DNA of 64,000 nt from NCBI RefSeq assembly GCF_000516555.1, contig NZ_AZSJ01000003.1, positions 977,307 through 1,041,306 of the forward strand, given 5' to 3'. The position numbers and the translations under genes are program-made. The number at the start of each line of letters is the position of its first letter. Positions within the stretch are counted from its first letter, which is position 1. Of the stretch, positions 28,406 through 36,773 are shown in pieces. This DNA comes from Afipia sp. P52-10 (GTDB lineage Bacteria > Pseudomonadota > Alphaproteobacteria > Rhizobiales > Xanthobacteraceae). A model generated the notes under the pieces. The model was not told the origin of the DNA. It saw only the letters and a program-made list of their open reading frames with translations, and did not search any database.

Positions 28406-29467
28406 TTAAGCATTGAGCCGCGGGTAAGTCGCAAGCGGATTGTCGATCATGATCTTGCGCACGAGATCGGACGACAACCCATCCGGCAACACCGCCTCGC
28501 CGTCGAACTGCCAATGCGGATAGTCGGTGGAGAATAGGATCAAATCCTCCGACTGCATATGGTCAATAACGCGCTCCAGCATCGCCGGGTCCGGCGGACC
28601 GTCCACCGGCTGCAGCGAGAAGCGCACGTTGCTGCGCACAATCTCCTGCGGCGAGCGATCGACCCAGGGCGTCTCCATGCGCACCCCGCGCCAGAACTTC
28701 TGCAGGCGCCAAAGATAGGTCGGCAGCCAGGTGAAGCCGGATTCCAGCATCACCACCTTCAGGTTCGGGAACTTGGCGAACACGCCCTCGATGATCAGGC
28801 TGGTGAGCTGGGTCTGGAAGGCCTGCGAGTTCCCGACATAATCCTCCGCGTGGTAGGAGCCCCAGCCGACCGGGCTCGGCTGATTGTGGTAGTTGCTGCC
28901 CGCATGCACGCCGAGCGCCAGGCCGTTCCGCTCGCAGGCCTCATAGATCGGCCAGTAGATGCGGCGACCGAGCGGCATGTCGCCGGACACCAGCATCAGC
29001 ACCTGCACGAACCGCTTGTCCTGGGCGCAGCGCTCGATCTCGGCAACGGCTTTCTCGGTGCTCTGGATCGGCACGACGATGGAGCCGCGCAGGCGGTCGT
29101 CCTTGTCCAGCCATTCCCTCGCCAGCCAGTCGTTCAGTGCGCTGCAGAACGCGCTCTGCATGTCCTCGCTGAACACCATCTGCACGCCATAGAGCGGGTT
29201 GCAGATGCCGAACCGGGTGCCATACGGATCGAGCGCCTGGCGGGTCAGGTCGGCTACCACTGAGCCCGGTTTGCCCTGTGTCGGCCGCCAGTCGGGACGG
29301 GCCGTGATCGGCGAGTTCGGTGGATAGGACTGCGACACGAGGTCAACCATGCCGCGGCTGGTGACCTGATCGCTCCAGTAATCGTTCAGATACGGCAGAA
29401 GGCTTTGGAGACCGGGCAGCGCGGGATGCAGGTCGCAATCGACTCCGCCTGGAACGACCGACGTCAT
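28406..29467 (-). CDS. Amidohydrolase family protein (PF04909, ACMSD-like) A
   Basis: This 353-residue paralogue of the downstream amidohydrolase has VDCDLHPALPG, LGVHAGSNYHN, MLESGFTWLPTYLWRL and LFSTDYPHWQFDGE in the same order. The frame continues to 29575, but the ATG at 29467 has GGAGGAAA just upstream and opens the conserved domain. It begins an apparent operon amidohydrolase A, amidohydrolase B, Rieske. Having two diverged copies suggests sequential or heteromeric activity on related substrates. Confidence 0.86.
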   Translation of the reverse strand: MTSVVPGGVDCDLHPALPGLQSLLPYLNDYWSDQVTSRGMVDLVSQSYPPNSPITARPDWRPTQGKPGSVVADLTRQALDPYGTRFGICNPLYGVQMVFSEDMQSAFCSALNDWLAREWLDKDDRLRGSIVVPIQSTEKAVAEIERCAQDKRFVQVLMLVSGDMPLGRRIYWPIYEACERNGLALGVHAGSNYHNQPSPVGWGSYHAEDYVGNSQAFQTQLTSLIIEGVFAKFPNLKVVMLESGFTWLPTYLWRLQKFWRGVRMETPWVDRSPQEIVRSNVRFSLQPVDGPPDPAMLERVIDHMQSEDLILFSTDYPHWQFDGEAVLPDGLSSDLVRKIMIDNPLATYPRLNA

Positions 29468-29657
29468 GGGCTGGGTTTCCTCCGGGCAGATCACATTGTT
29501 ATGCGACAAGTGTAACTGCGCCGGGTGAGCCTCGCAATCGAACCGCCTCGCACGGGTCTCATGCGGCCTATGCACATACTGAGCATAAGCAGCGTAACGT
29601 CAGACAGAACGCCGCCTGATGTCCTCGCGAATAAAATAGATAGAGAGAGCACCACCA

Positions 29658-29684
29658 TGTCACACCGGCCGGACGGCACTCGTC
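29658..29684 (+). promoter_or_regulatory. ECF41-type promoter upstream of AhpD-like gene 1
   Basis: TGTCACA (29658-29664), 16 bases, CGTC (29681-29684). This matches the known ECF41 sigma consensus TGTCACA-N16-CGTC exactly, 42 bases before the gene start. Confidence 0.85.
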
Positions 29685-29726
29685 TGGATGCAGACGGACA
29701 ACAAGCCCCGCATGGAGATAGCGACG

Positions 29727-30194
29727 ATGCAAACGCGCCTGAACCCCTACACCACCGCGCCCGACGTCATGAAGCCGATGATCGATCTCGAAGCATCGTT
29801 GAAGACCGCGAGCCTCGAGCACAGCCTCTTTGAACTGGTGAAGATCCGTGCCTCGCAGATCAACGGCTGTGCCTACTGCCTGCACATGCATACCAAAGAC
29901 GCGCGGGAGGCCGGCGAGACCGAAGCCCGCATCCACCTGCTCAATGCCTGGCGCGAGTCGCGGCTTTACACCGCGCGCGAGCGTGCGGCGCTGGAATGGA
30001 CCGAAGCACTGACGCTGGTGGCAGACACGCATGCGCCGGATTCGGCGTATGAAGCCGTCAAGGCACAGTTCTCGCCGAAGGAGATCGTCGAGCTGACGCT
30101 GCTGATCGGCGCGATCAACACCTGGAACAGGATCGCCATCGGCTTCCGCTCGGTTCACCCCGAGGATGCGAAGCACGCCGCGGCCGCGGCTTGA
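29727..30194 (+). CDS. AhpD-like carboxymuconolactone decarboxylase family protein 1
   Basis: This 155-residue protein of the AhpD/CMD superfamily has the redox/proton-relay motif ingCAYCLHMHTKDAR (Cys48, Cys51, His55). Such proteins are alkylhydroperoxidases or decarboxylases. The ATG at 29727 follows GGAGAT at 29713. It is the first of three tandem paralogues that lead to an ECF41 sigma gene, the standard genomic association of that sigma group, so it is a predicted regulon member. Confidence 0.9.
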   Translation: MQTRLNPYTTAPDVMKPMIDLEASLKTASLEHSLFELVKIRASQINGCAYCLHMHTKDAREAGETEARIHLLNAWRESRLYTARERAALEWTEALTLVADTHAPDSAYEAVKAQFSPKEIVELTLLIGAINTWNRIAIGFRSVHPEDAKHAAAAA

Positions 30195-30342
30195 ACGCAT
30201 TCCATCGTCAACAATTAAAGCCAACGCGACCGACCCGCTCACGCGGCCGGTCGCCCTTTGCCATCTGGATGACCCCTGTTCCTATCCGAAGACGTTCTCG
30301 AACCATGGCCTGTGCCTGCGATTCAAAAAAAATTGCGCCCGA

Positions 30343-30369
30343 TGTCACATCGCGCACCCGCCATTCGTC
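30343..30369 (+). promoter_or_regulatory. ECF41-type promoter upstream of AhpD-like gene 2
   Basis: TGTCACA (30343-30349), 16 bases, CGTC (30366-30369); a second exact match, 45 bases before the gene start. An inverted repeat GCGACCG/CGGTCGC (30226-30254) after gene 1 may end the first transcript. Confidence 0.87.
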
Positions 30370-30414
30370 TTGGCGGCATGAGGCCCGAAACGAGGCCATC
30401 ACGGAGACGCGATC

Positions 30415-30879
30415 ATGCAACCACGTTTGAACCCTTTCGCCGCCGCACCTGAGAGCATGAAGGCGATGCTGGACTTGAGCGCCGCAGTCAACGCAGGCGG
30501 CATCGAACACAGCCTCGCGGAACTGGTGAAGATCCGCGCTTCGCAGATCAACGGCTGCGCCAACTGCCTGCATATGCACACCAAGGATGCGCGTGAGGCG
30601 GGCGAGAGCGAAGCTCGCCTCTACCTGCTCAACGCCTGGCGCGAGTCCCGTCTCTACACCGCGCGCGAGCGGGCAGCGCTGGCCTGGACCGAAGCGCTGA
30701 CGCTGGTGGCGGAGAGCCACGCGCCGCAGGATGTCTACGATCAAGCGAAAGCCCACTTCACGCCGAAAGAAATGGTCGAGCTGACGATGCTGGTCATCAC
30801 CATCAATAGCTGGAACCGGCTCGCGGTCGGCTTCGGCTTCGTGCATCCGGAAGATGCCAAGCACGCAGCGGCGGCCTGA
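30415..30879 (+). CDS. AhpD-like carboxymuconolactone decarboxylase family protein 2
   Basis: This 154-residue second paralogue has NGCANCLHMHTKDAREAGE in place of the first copy's CAYC. Most of the protein, including LYLLNAWRESRLYTARERAAL, is nearly identical to copy 1, indicating a local duplication. GGAGA at 30404 precedes the ATG. It has its own ECF41 promoter, so it is a separate transcription unit. Confidence 0.9.
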   Translation: MQPRLNPFAAAPESMKAMLDLSAAVNAGGIEHSLAELVKIRASQINGCANCLHMHTKDAREAGESEARLYLLNAWRESRLYTARERAALAWTEALTLVAESHAPQDVYDQAKAHFTPKEMVELTMLVITINSWNRLAVGFGFVHPEDAKHAAAA

Positions 30880-30901
30880 CCTCCCACAATCACGCCTAAG
30901 A

Positions 30902-30930
30902 CCACGACCGTCGCCAAAGGCCGGTCGTGG
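30902..30930 (+). terminator. Hairpin after AhpD-like gene 2
   Basis: CCACGACCG (30902-30910) pairs with CGGTCGTGG (30922-30930), a perfect nine-base stem. The following bases are A-rich rather than T-rich, so this may be a weak terminator or RNA-stability element. Confidence 0.5.
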
Positions 30931-30952
30931 GACAAAATAAATCCCGGTTCCA

Positions 30953-30979
30953 TGTCGTTTTGGCGCGCGTCCGTTCGTC
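30953..30979 (+). promoter_or_regulatory. ECF41-type promoter (degenerate -35) upstream of AhpD-like gene 3 and sigma factor
   Basis: TGTCGTT (30953-30959), 16 bases, CGTC (30976-30979). The spacing and -10 are exact but the -35 differs at three positions. It sits 43 bases before gene 3, as the other two do, and would also drive the sigma gene. Confidence 0.7.
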
Positions 30980-31021
30980 TGACTAGCGCCGGCCGCAAGA
31001 AGGCCAGACCAGGAGACAGCC

Positions 31022-31489
31022 ATGCAAGCTCGCGTGAACCCGTTCATCGCCGCCCCTGACATCATCCAGCCGCTGCTCGACCTCGGCGCCAAGGTCAACG
31101 ACACCAATCTCGAGTTCAGCCTGTGCGAGCTGGTGAAGATCCGCGCCTCGCAGATCAACCGCTGCGTCAATTGCCTGCACATGCACACCGCCGACGCGCG
31201 CACCGCCGGCGCGAGCGAAGCCCGCATCTACCTGCTCAACGCCTGGCGCGAGTCCCGTCTCTATACGCCGCGCGAACGGGCGGCGCTGGCCTGGACCGAA
31301 GCGCTGACGCAGCTCGCCGAGACAGGCGCGCCGGACGACGTCTATAATGAGCTGAGAGCCCACTTCACCGCGAAGGAGATGGTCGAGCTGACGCTGCTGA
31401 TCACCACGATCAACACCTTCAATCGTTTTGCGGTGGGCTTCCGTGTCGTTCACCCCGAAGACGCCAAACATGCCGCAACTGCAGCCTGA
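31022..31489 (+). CDS. AhpD-like carboxymuconolactone decarboxylase family protein 3
   Basis: This 155-residue third paralogue has NRCVNCLHMHTADAR. It is more diverged than copies 1 and 2 in the N-terminal 40 residues and helical middle. The CxxC and His are kept. AGGAGA at 31011 precedes the ATG. Its 3' end overlaps the sigma factor start by 20 bases, so the two are co-translated, tying this copy most closely to the regulator. Confidence 0.9.
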   Translation: MQARVNPFIAAPDIIQPLLDLGAKVNDTNLEFSLCELVKIRASQINRCVNCLHMHTADARTAGASEARIYLLNAWRESRLYTPRERAALAWTEALTQLAETGAPDDVYNELRAHFTAKEMVELTLLITTINTFNRFAVGFRVVHPEDAKHAATAA

Positions 31490-32363
31490 CGACGCAGCCC
31501 ACACTTTCGCTCCCTTACGCCCGCGACTGACCCGCATCGCCTACCGCATGCTCGGCTCGGTCGCCGAGGCGGAGGACATCGTGCAGGAGGCCTTCCTGCG
31601 CTGGCATCGGACCGACCGCACCGATGTCAGCGACGCGGCAGCATTTCTGTCGAAGACCGTGACGCGGCTGTGCCTCGATCACCTGAAGTCCGCGCGGGTA
31701 AAGCGCGAGACCTATATCGGCCCGTGGGTGCCTGAACCGATGATCGATCCGACCGAAGACGACAGCGACGACATCACCCTGACTTTGATGATGGCCCTGG
31801 AGCGGCTGTCGCCGCTGGAGCGGGCGGCGTTCCTGCTGCACGACGTGTTCGGGCTTGGCTTCGATCAGGTCGCCCAGGCGATCGATCGCGACCCGGCCGC
31901 GACGCGACAACTGGCCAGCCGCGCCCGCGACCATGTGCGGTCCGCCAAGCCGCGGTTTCCCGTCTCCGCCGAACAAGGCGCCGGTATCGCCAAGGCGTTC
32001 TATGAAGCGAGCCGCACCGGCGAGGTCGCCCCGTTGCAGGCGCTGCTGGCGCAGGACGCGATCATGTATTCGGACGGGGGCGGAAAACGCGCGGCCGCGA
32101 AGATCCCGATCGTCGGCGGCGAGGCGATCGCGAATTTCTTCGCCAGCATTGTCCGCCGGATTCAGATGGGCGGCCTGACGCTGCCGCCATCCACCTGGCG
32201 CCAAGCCTTGGTCGACGGCTTGCCGGGCATCATCGAGAGCGCGAACGGCGAGGTGATCCAGACGGTGGCGTTCGAGATCGACAACGGCAAGATCACGGCG
32301 ATCTATGCGGTGCGCAATCCCGACAAGCTGAAGCATGTCGGCGTGGCCAGGATGCTTCAATAA
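31470..32363 (+). CDS. sigJ: ECF41-group (SigJ-like) RNA polymerase sigma factor with C-terminal SnoaL-like domain
   Basis: This 297-residue sigma factor has region 2 (AYRMLGSVAEAEDIVQEAFLRW), region 4 (LSPLERAAFLLHDVFGLGFDQVAQAI), the linker YIGPWVPEP (82-90, the WLPEP-like motif) and the DGGGK motif (202-206) in a fused SnoaL/NTF2-like C-terminal domain. Those two motifs define ECF41, whose fused domain replaces an anti-sigma factor. The ATG at 31470 lies inside the AhpD-like gene 3. It probably activates the three promoters upstream and hence itself. Confidence 0.93.
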   Translation: MPQLQPDDAAHTFAPLRPRLTRIAYRMLGSVAEAEDIVQEAFLRWHRTDRTDVSDAAAFLSKTVTRLCLDHLKSARVKRETYIGPWVPEPMIDPTEDDSDDITLTLMMALERLSPLERAAFLLHDVFGLGFDQVAQAIDRDPAATRQLASRARDHVRSAKPRFPVSAEQGAGIAKAFYEASRTGEVAPLQALLAQDAIMYSDGGGKRAAAKIPIVGGEAIANFFASIVRRIQMGGLTLPPSTWRQALVDGLPGIIESANGEVIQTVAFEIDNGKITAIYAVRNPDKLKHVGVARMLQ

Positions 32364-32369
32364 ACCACT

Positions 32370-32411
32370 GTCATTCCGGGGCGCGAGCAACGCTCACGAG
32401 GCCGGAATGAC
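32370..32411. repeat. REP-like palindrome, possible terminator of the sigma gene
   Basis: GTCATTCCGG (32370-32379) pairs with CCGGAATGAC (32402-32411). The loop GGCGCGAGCAACGCTCACGAG is typical of an intergenic palindrome frequent in Bradyrhizobium-type genomes. It lies between the convergent sigma and SDR genes. Confidence 0.65.
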
Positions 32412-32462
32412 GACGGTATTAAGTCGAGCGCGCTGTCGGATACGCACCACAATGCATAGGGT

Positions 32463-33263
32463 CTAGTCGCAGCGGGCGCTCATGCCGCCGTCGAGCACGA
32501 TCTCGGTGCCCGTCACCCAGCGCGATTCGTCAGAGGCCAGGAATAACGCCGCATTTGCGGTGTCGCGGCCGTCGCCCATGAAACCCAGCGGAATCCGCGC
32601 CTGCCGCTGCGCCAGTAGCTTTTCGACATCGCCGCCGGCGCGCGTCTTGGCCAGCCGCGCCTCGACCATCGGCGTGTGCAACTGCCCCGGCACCAGCGTA
32701 TTTACCCGCACATGCTTCGGCGCGTATTGCACGGCGACCACCTTCGAGAACTGGATCACGCCGGCCTTGCAGGCGGCGTAAGCGACCTGCGCCGCGCCGG
32801 TCCAGCGAATGCCGGATGCGGACGCCGTATTGATGATCGAGCCGCCGCCCTGCGACTCCATCACCGGCAGCACGTGCTTGCAGGTGAGGAACACGCTCTT
32901 CAGGTTGAGATCGACCTGGGCGTCCCACGCCTCCTCCGCCATCTCCACCGGGCCGCCCGGCGCCGAGCCGCCGACGTTGTTCACCAGCACGTCGATGCGG
33001 CCGAACCTGTCCGTACAGGCCTTCACCATCGCCGCGACATCGGCGGATTGCGTGACGTCGCAGGTGTGAGTGACGATCTCGCCGCCGGCCTCCTTCACCC
33101 GCGCGACGGTTTCCTCCATCGGCGCGAGATCGCGATCCACGGCGAAGATCTTGGCGCCCTCCTGCGCGAACAGCACGCACTCCGCCCGGCCATTGCCCCA
33201 GCCGGGGCCGACGCACCCGGCACCGACGATCAGCGCGATCTTTCCCTGCAAGCGTCCGGCCAT
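32463..33263 (-). CDS. SDR-family oxidoreductase
   Basis: This 266-residue short-chain dehydrogenase has the nucleotide motif in an extended form, GAGCVGPGWGNGRAE, which characterises one SDR clade, and NNVGGSAPGG, SASG, YAACKAG (catalytic Tyr and Lys) and VNTLVPGQLHTPM. The ending GTEIVLDGGMSARCD is standard. NAD(P) specificity is suggested by the acidic AVDRD after beta-2, favouring NAD. Its minus-strand promoter region shows no ECF41 motif. GGAG precedes the ATG. Confidence 0.88.
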   Translation of the reverse strand: MAGRLQGKIALIVGAGCVGPGWGNGRAECVLFAQEGAKIFAVDRDLAPMEETVARVKEAGGEIVTHTCDVTQSADVAAMVKACTDRFGRIDVLVNNVGGSAPGGPVEMAEEAWDAQVDLNLKSVFLTCKHVLPVMESQGGGSIINTASASGIRWTGAAQVAYAACKAGVIQFSKVVAVQYAPKHVRVNTLVPGQLHTPMVEARLAKTRAGGDVEKLLAQRQARIPLGFMGDGRDTANAALFLASDESRWVTGTEIVLDGGMSARCD

Positions 33264-33371
33264 GCCTCACTCCATTCTTCTTGTTTTCTTGTCGTCTTGC
33301 CGTCTTGATGCGCAACACACGCAACGCGCGCCAGGAACGCTATAACCGCCGCGCATCCACGACAACCATGC

Positions 33372-33410
33372 AAAAAGCAACGCCGGGTCCGCACGATGGC
33401 GGCACCCGGC
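33372..33410 (-). terminator. Terminator downstream of the Bug-type binding protein
   Basis: On the minus strand GCCGGGT (33410-33404) pairs with ACCCGGC (33388-33382), followed by GTTGCTTTTTG. It is a typical intrinsic terminator for the gene at 33433-34398. Confidence 0.75.
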
Positions 33411-33432
33411 GCAGCCACGTCGATCACTGGCG

Positions 33433-34398
33433 TTATTCGAGCTTCACGCCAGACTGCTTGATAACATCGCCCCATTTCTTGGTTTCAGCGACGATCAGCT
33501 GATTGATCCCCTCCACAGTGCTGCCTTCGGCATCCGCGCCCTGCAGCGCGAGCTTGTCGATCACATCCTTCGACTTCACCGCCTCGTTGGCGATGCGATT
33601 CAGCTTGGCGACGATCTCCGGCGGCGTGCCTGACGGTGCGATCAGCGCATACCAGTTGTCGGCGAGCACATCCGGCAGGCCCTGCTCGCCCATGGTCTTC
33701 AGATCGGGCAGCGCCGGCGAGCGCTTGGCCGAGCCGATCCCGAGCGCCTTGAAGGTACCGGCCTGCACATGGGGCAGCAGCACTGGAATATCGGCGAACA
33801 TGAACTGCACCTGGCCGCCGAGCAGATCGTTCACCGCGGGCGCTGCGCCGCGATAGGGAATATGCACCGCCTGCACACCGGACTTGAGCTTGAACAGCTC
33901 GGCGGCGAGATGCGGCATGCTGCCGGTGCCAGTGGAGGCGAAGTTGATCGACTTCGCCTTGCTCAGCGCCAGCAGCTCGGCGATGGTCTTGGCCTCGACG
34001 TTCGGCGCGACCACCAAGATCTCCGGCACCTTGGTCACCAGGCTGATCGCCTTGATATCTTTCTGCACGTTGTACGGCAGCGTGGTCTGCACGCTCGGAT
34101 TGATGGCGATCGCACCGGGGCTGGTGATGCCGATAGTGTAGCCGTTCGGCTCGGCCTTCGCGACGGCATCGACACCGGTGATGCCGCCCGCCCCGCCGCG
34201 GTTGTCGATGACAATGGTCTGGCCGATCAGATCCTGCATCTTGCCGCCGACGACGCGTGCGATCGTGTCGGCCGGACCGCCCGCCGGAAACGGCACGATC
34301 AGTTTGATCGGGCGGTTGGGGTAATCCTGCGCCTGCGCCGCCTGCGGCAGCAGCAAGGCCGCAACAGCCAGCGCGACAGAGCGTATCAATCCCGGCAT
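33433..34398 (-). CDS. Tripartite tricarboxylate transporter substrate-binding protein (Bug/TctC family)
   Basis: This 321-residue periplasmic protein has a signal peptide (LIRSVALAVAALLLPQAAQA) and the Bug signature YPNRPIKLIVPFPAGGPADTIARVV, then IDNRGGAGGITGVDAVAKA. No TctA/TctB membrane genes lie in the window, as is usual for orphan Bug proteins. The ATG at 34398 has GAGGGAG upstream; an ATG three codons earlier is too close. It is divergent from a LysR gene that probably controls it. Confidence 0.9.
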   Translation of the reverse strand: MPGLIRSVALAVAALLLPQAAQAQDYPNRPIKLIVPFPAGGPADTIARVVGGKMQDLIGQTIVIDNRGGAGGITGVDAVAKAEPNGYTIGITSPGAIAINPSVQTTLPYNVQKDIKAISLVTKVPEILVVAPNVEAKTIAELLALSKAKSINFASTGTGSMPHLAAELFKLKSGVQAVHIPYRGAAPAVNDLLGGQVQFMFADIPVLLPHVQAGTFKALGIGSAKRSPALPDLKTMGEQGLPDVLADNWYALIAPSGTPPEIVAKLNRIANEAVKSKDVIDKLALQGADAEGSTVEGINQLIVAETKKWGDVIKQSGVKLE

Positions 34399-34535
34399 CT
34401 CATCCATCTCCCTCGTCGCCGGTCATCGTCGCCGGCTTGATGTTGTGGCCCGCATTCTTGGCGGCAGAGCGCGCGATTGACAAAAACCTTTGTGCAATGG
34501 CTTCCTATGCCGAAACGGCATGGGAAGAGCGCCCG

Positions 34536-35480
34536 ATGGATTTTCGCGAGATCCGCTACTTCGTGCAGGTGGCCAATGCCGGGAGCTTCAGCCTTGCCGC
34601 CAAGGAGTTACGCGTCGCGCAGCCGGCCTTGAGCCGGCAGATCCGCAAGCTCGAACAGGAGCTTGGCGTCGATCTCTTGGTACGGCATGGGCGCGGCGTG
34701 CGGCTAACGGGCGCAGGCTCGGTCCTGCTCGAACGCTCAGGGCAGATGATCCACTTCCTGCGGCAGACCGGCGACGCGGTGAAAACCAGCGCCAACCAGG
34801 TCTCGGGCCATATCGGACTGGGCGTGCCGCCCGCGGCCGGGCTCTTGCTCGCAGCGCCCGTCGTCCGCTCGTTCCAGCGCGACTTTCCGCAGGTGGCGCT
34901 GCAGGTGCGCGACGGCATCAGCAACCTGCTGCAGGAATGGCTGCTCGACGGCCGTATCGATGTCGCTGTGCTCTACAATCCGCCGCCAATGGAGGCGCTG
35001 GACAGCGACGTAATCCTGCGCGAACACATGGTGGTGGTCGAGCCGCCAGACGGAACGAGCAAGTCGCGCCGCATCAGACCGCAGATCGGAACGTGCCGCA
35101 TCCGCGATCTCGCGGACATGCCGCTGATCATGCCGAGTCTGCCGCACAACAACCGCCGCATCGTCGAACAGGCGGCGATCCAGCACGGCGTCCACCTGCG
35201 CATGAAGCTGGAGGTCGATAGCGTCGCGCTGGCCAAGGCGATGGTGAAGAGCGGCCTCGGCTGCACCATCCTCGCCTATGCCGCGGTCCACGCCGAGGTG
35301 CAGCGCGGTGAGCTGAAGATGCGCGTGATCGAACGGCCTGCGTTGATGTCCACCGTCGCGGTCGCGGTCTTGCGCGAGCGGCGCACGCTGCGACTGCCGA
35401 ACGAGCTGCGGCGGACGGTGGTCGCCGAGGTCAACCGCCTGGTGGCCGACGGCGTATGGCGGCGTTACGCCGCGCGCTGA
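34536..35480 (+). CDS. LysR-family transcriptional regulator
   Basis: This 314-residue DNA-binding regulator has the N-terminal winged helix MDFREIRYFVQVANAGSFSLAAKEL, AQPALSRQIRKLEQELGVDLLVRHGRGVRLT, and a periplasmic-binding-like effector domain. The ATG at 34536 starts the conserved helix. It is divergent from the Bug-type binding protein, the usual layout for a regulator of an organic-acid uptake gene. The CbI/GltC-like length is normal. Confidence 0.92.
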   Translation: MDFREIRYFVQVANAGSFSLAAKELRVAQPALSRQIRKLEQELGVDLLVRHGRGVRLTGAGSVLLERSGQMIHFLRQTGDAVKTSANQVSGHIGLGVPPAAGLLLAAPVVRSFQRDFPQVALQVRDGISNLLQEWLLDGRIDVAVLYNPPPMEALDSDVILREHMVVVEPPDGTSKSRRIRPQIGTCRIRDLADMPLIMPSLPHNNRRIVEQAAIQHGVHLRMKLEVDSVALAKAMVKSGLGCTILAYAAVHAEVQRGELKMRVIERPALMSTVAVAVLRERRTLRLPNELRRTVVAEVNRLVADGVWRRYAAR

Positions 35481-35540
35481 CCGTCCGGGCATGCAGCCTC
35501 ATCCTTAACGCAGCCGTCTCGACGGATGATCGCGATCTGG

Positions 35541-35639
35541 CCTCATGGTTCGAGACACGCTGCTGATTTGCGCATCATCTGATCCGAAAACCGGTTCCCA
35601 CTTTTCGGGACGATGCGTGCCGCGCTCCTCACCATGAGG
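35541..35639. repeat. Nested palindromic repeat
   Basis: An outer inverted repeat CCTCATGGT (35541-35549)/ACCATGAGG (35631-35639) encloses a second one, CGCATC (35571-35576)/GATGCG (35612-35617), whose body GATCCGAAAACCGGTTCCCA-CTTTTCGGGA is the dispersed repeat seen elsewhere in the window. It looks like one repeat inserted in the loop of another. Confidence 0.75.
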
Positions 35640-35656
35640 GTCAGGCTTTATGAGGA

Positions 35657-36409
35657 TCAGGCTTTGGCCGGGCGACCCCGCATCGCCAGCGACACGTCGC
35701 GACCGATCGCCAGTCCGTCCGCGAACGATATTTCCGTCATCCGATAGAACATGTTCTTGGTGGCGGCGAGCTGTACGGGATCGTTTTCGGTCCATGCCTT
35801 GGCGATATCGATCGCAGTCTGGAGCACCGCCTCGGGCGCCACCACGCGGTTGGCAAGCCCCAACCGCTGCACATCGTCGGCCGAGAGCGTAGCACCGAGC
35901 GAGATCAGTTCGAACGCCGCCTTCGGGCCGGTCTGCTTCAACAGGCTGGTCAGCACCGCCGTCGGCGTCAGCTGATGCTTCAGCTCGGGATAGCCGAACT
36001 TCAGATTGGTGCCGACGACCACCATATCGCAGCAGATCGCAAACGCGGCGCCACCGCCGATCGCAGCGCCGTGCACCGCCGCGACCACAGGCTTGGTGAG
36101 ACTGCGCAGCGTCACCTGCAGCCGCGACATCAGTTCGGAACGGAGCGCATTGCGCTTGATCGACTCGGCGTTCTGCTCGCCGCGGAACTCGCCAAGGTCG
36201 GCTCCGGCGGAAAACCCGCGCCCCTCGCCGGTCAGCACCAGCGCGCGGACACTGTCGTCCTGATCCGCATCCGCAAGTGCGTCGCGCAGCGCGAGCAGGA
36301 GGTCGGTGTTAAGCGCATTCAGCTTATCAGGACGGTTCAACGTGAGAACGCGCACCGCGCCATGATTCTCGATGCGCAGCACGCTGGCGGACCCGTTCGC
36401 TTCAGGCAT
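35657..36409 (-). CDS. Enoyl-CoA hydratase/isomerase family protein
   Basis: This 250-residue crotonase-fold enzyme hydrates or isomerises enoyl-CoA. The oxyanion-hole motifs are RGFSAGADLGEF and HGAAIGGGAAFAICCD. The Glu in KFGYPELKHQLTP lies at the second catalytic position, whereas the first (usual Glu in the GGG block) is not conserved, so an isomerase or hydrolase role is possible. GGGAGAGG precedes the ATG. Confidence 0.86.
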   Translation of the reverse strand: MPEANGSASVLRIENHGAVRVLTLNRPDKLNALNTDLLLALRDALADADQDDSVRALVLTGEGRGFSAGADLGEFRGEQNAESIKRNALRSELMSRLQVTLRSLTKPVVAAVHGAAIGGGAAFAICCDMVVVGTNLKFGYPELKHQLTPTAVLTSLLKQTGPKAAFELISLGATLSADDVQRLGLANRVVAPEAVLQTAIDIAKAWTENDPVQLAATKNMFYRMTEISFADGLAIGRDVSLAMRGRPAKA

Positions 36410-36773
36410 GAGGCCTCTCCCTCTCTTTGTTCTGCGGTTTTGTTGTTCGACGGTGACAGCTCACGCGGCCGGCCGACCATAGACCGCCGCAGCGATTTTA
36501 CCAGCGCATTGCTCGCATTCCTTGCGCGCGCCGAAAGCAGCTTGATGCGGCGTTCCATCCGCGGGAAAAGGCTGCAAGGATCGCAGCAAGCGGATCTGAC
36601 CGGGGCAAGGAACGTGCGTCGACAAGGACACGAAGGTTACGAGCCGCTTTCTTGTCGCAGAGATAGGATCAGCCGCTGCCGCGACATGGTTTCGGCAGCG
36701 CCGATTCACGAGAGGCAGGATGCGCGGCGGAGCCGCATGCGATCGTCGAGCACAGGCCGCACCTGACGCCGCG
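36410..36773. other. Intergenic region without a recognised gene
   Basis: This 364-base stretch between divergent enoyl-CoA hydratase and MFS genes holds short open frames only, with no motif, repeat or hairpin I can support. It must contain promoters for both genes. Confidence 0.4.

Noticed and set aside
30226-30254. GCGACCG/CGGTCGC hairpin as intrinsic terminator of AhpD-like gene 1
   Set aside because: A seven-base stem with a 15-base loop and no T-run is weak; noted only as possible.
32463-33263. SDR gene as a member of the ECF41 regulon (the oxidoreductase class is often ECF41-linked)
   Set aside because: It is on the opposite strand, and no GACG-N16-TGTGACA element is visible upstream of it.
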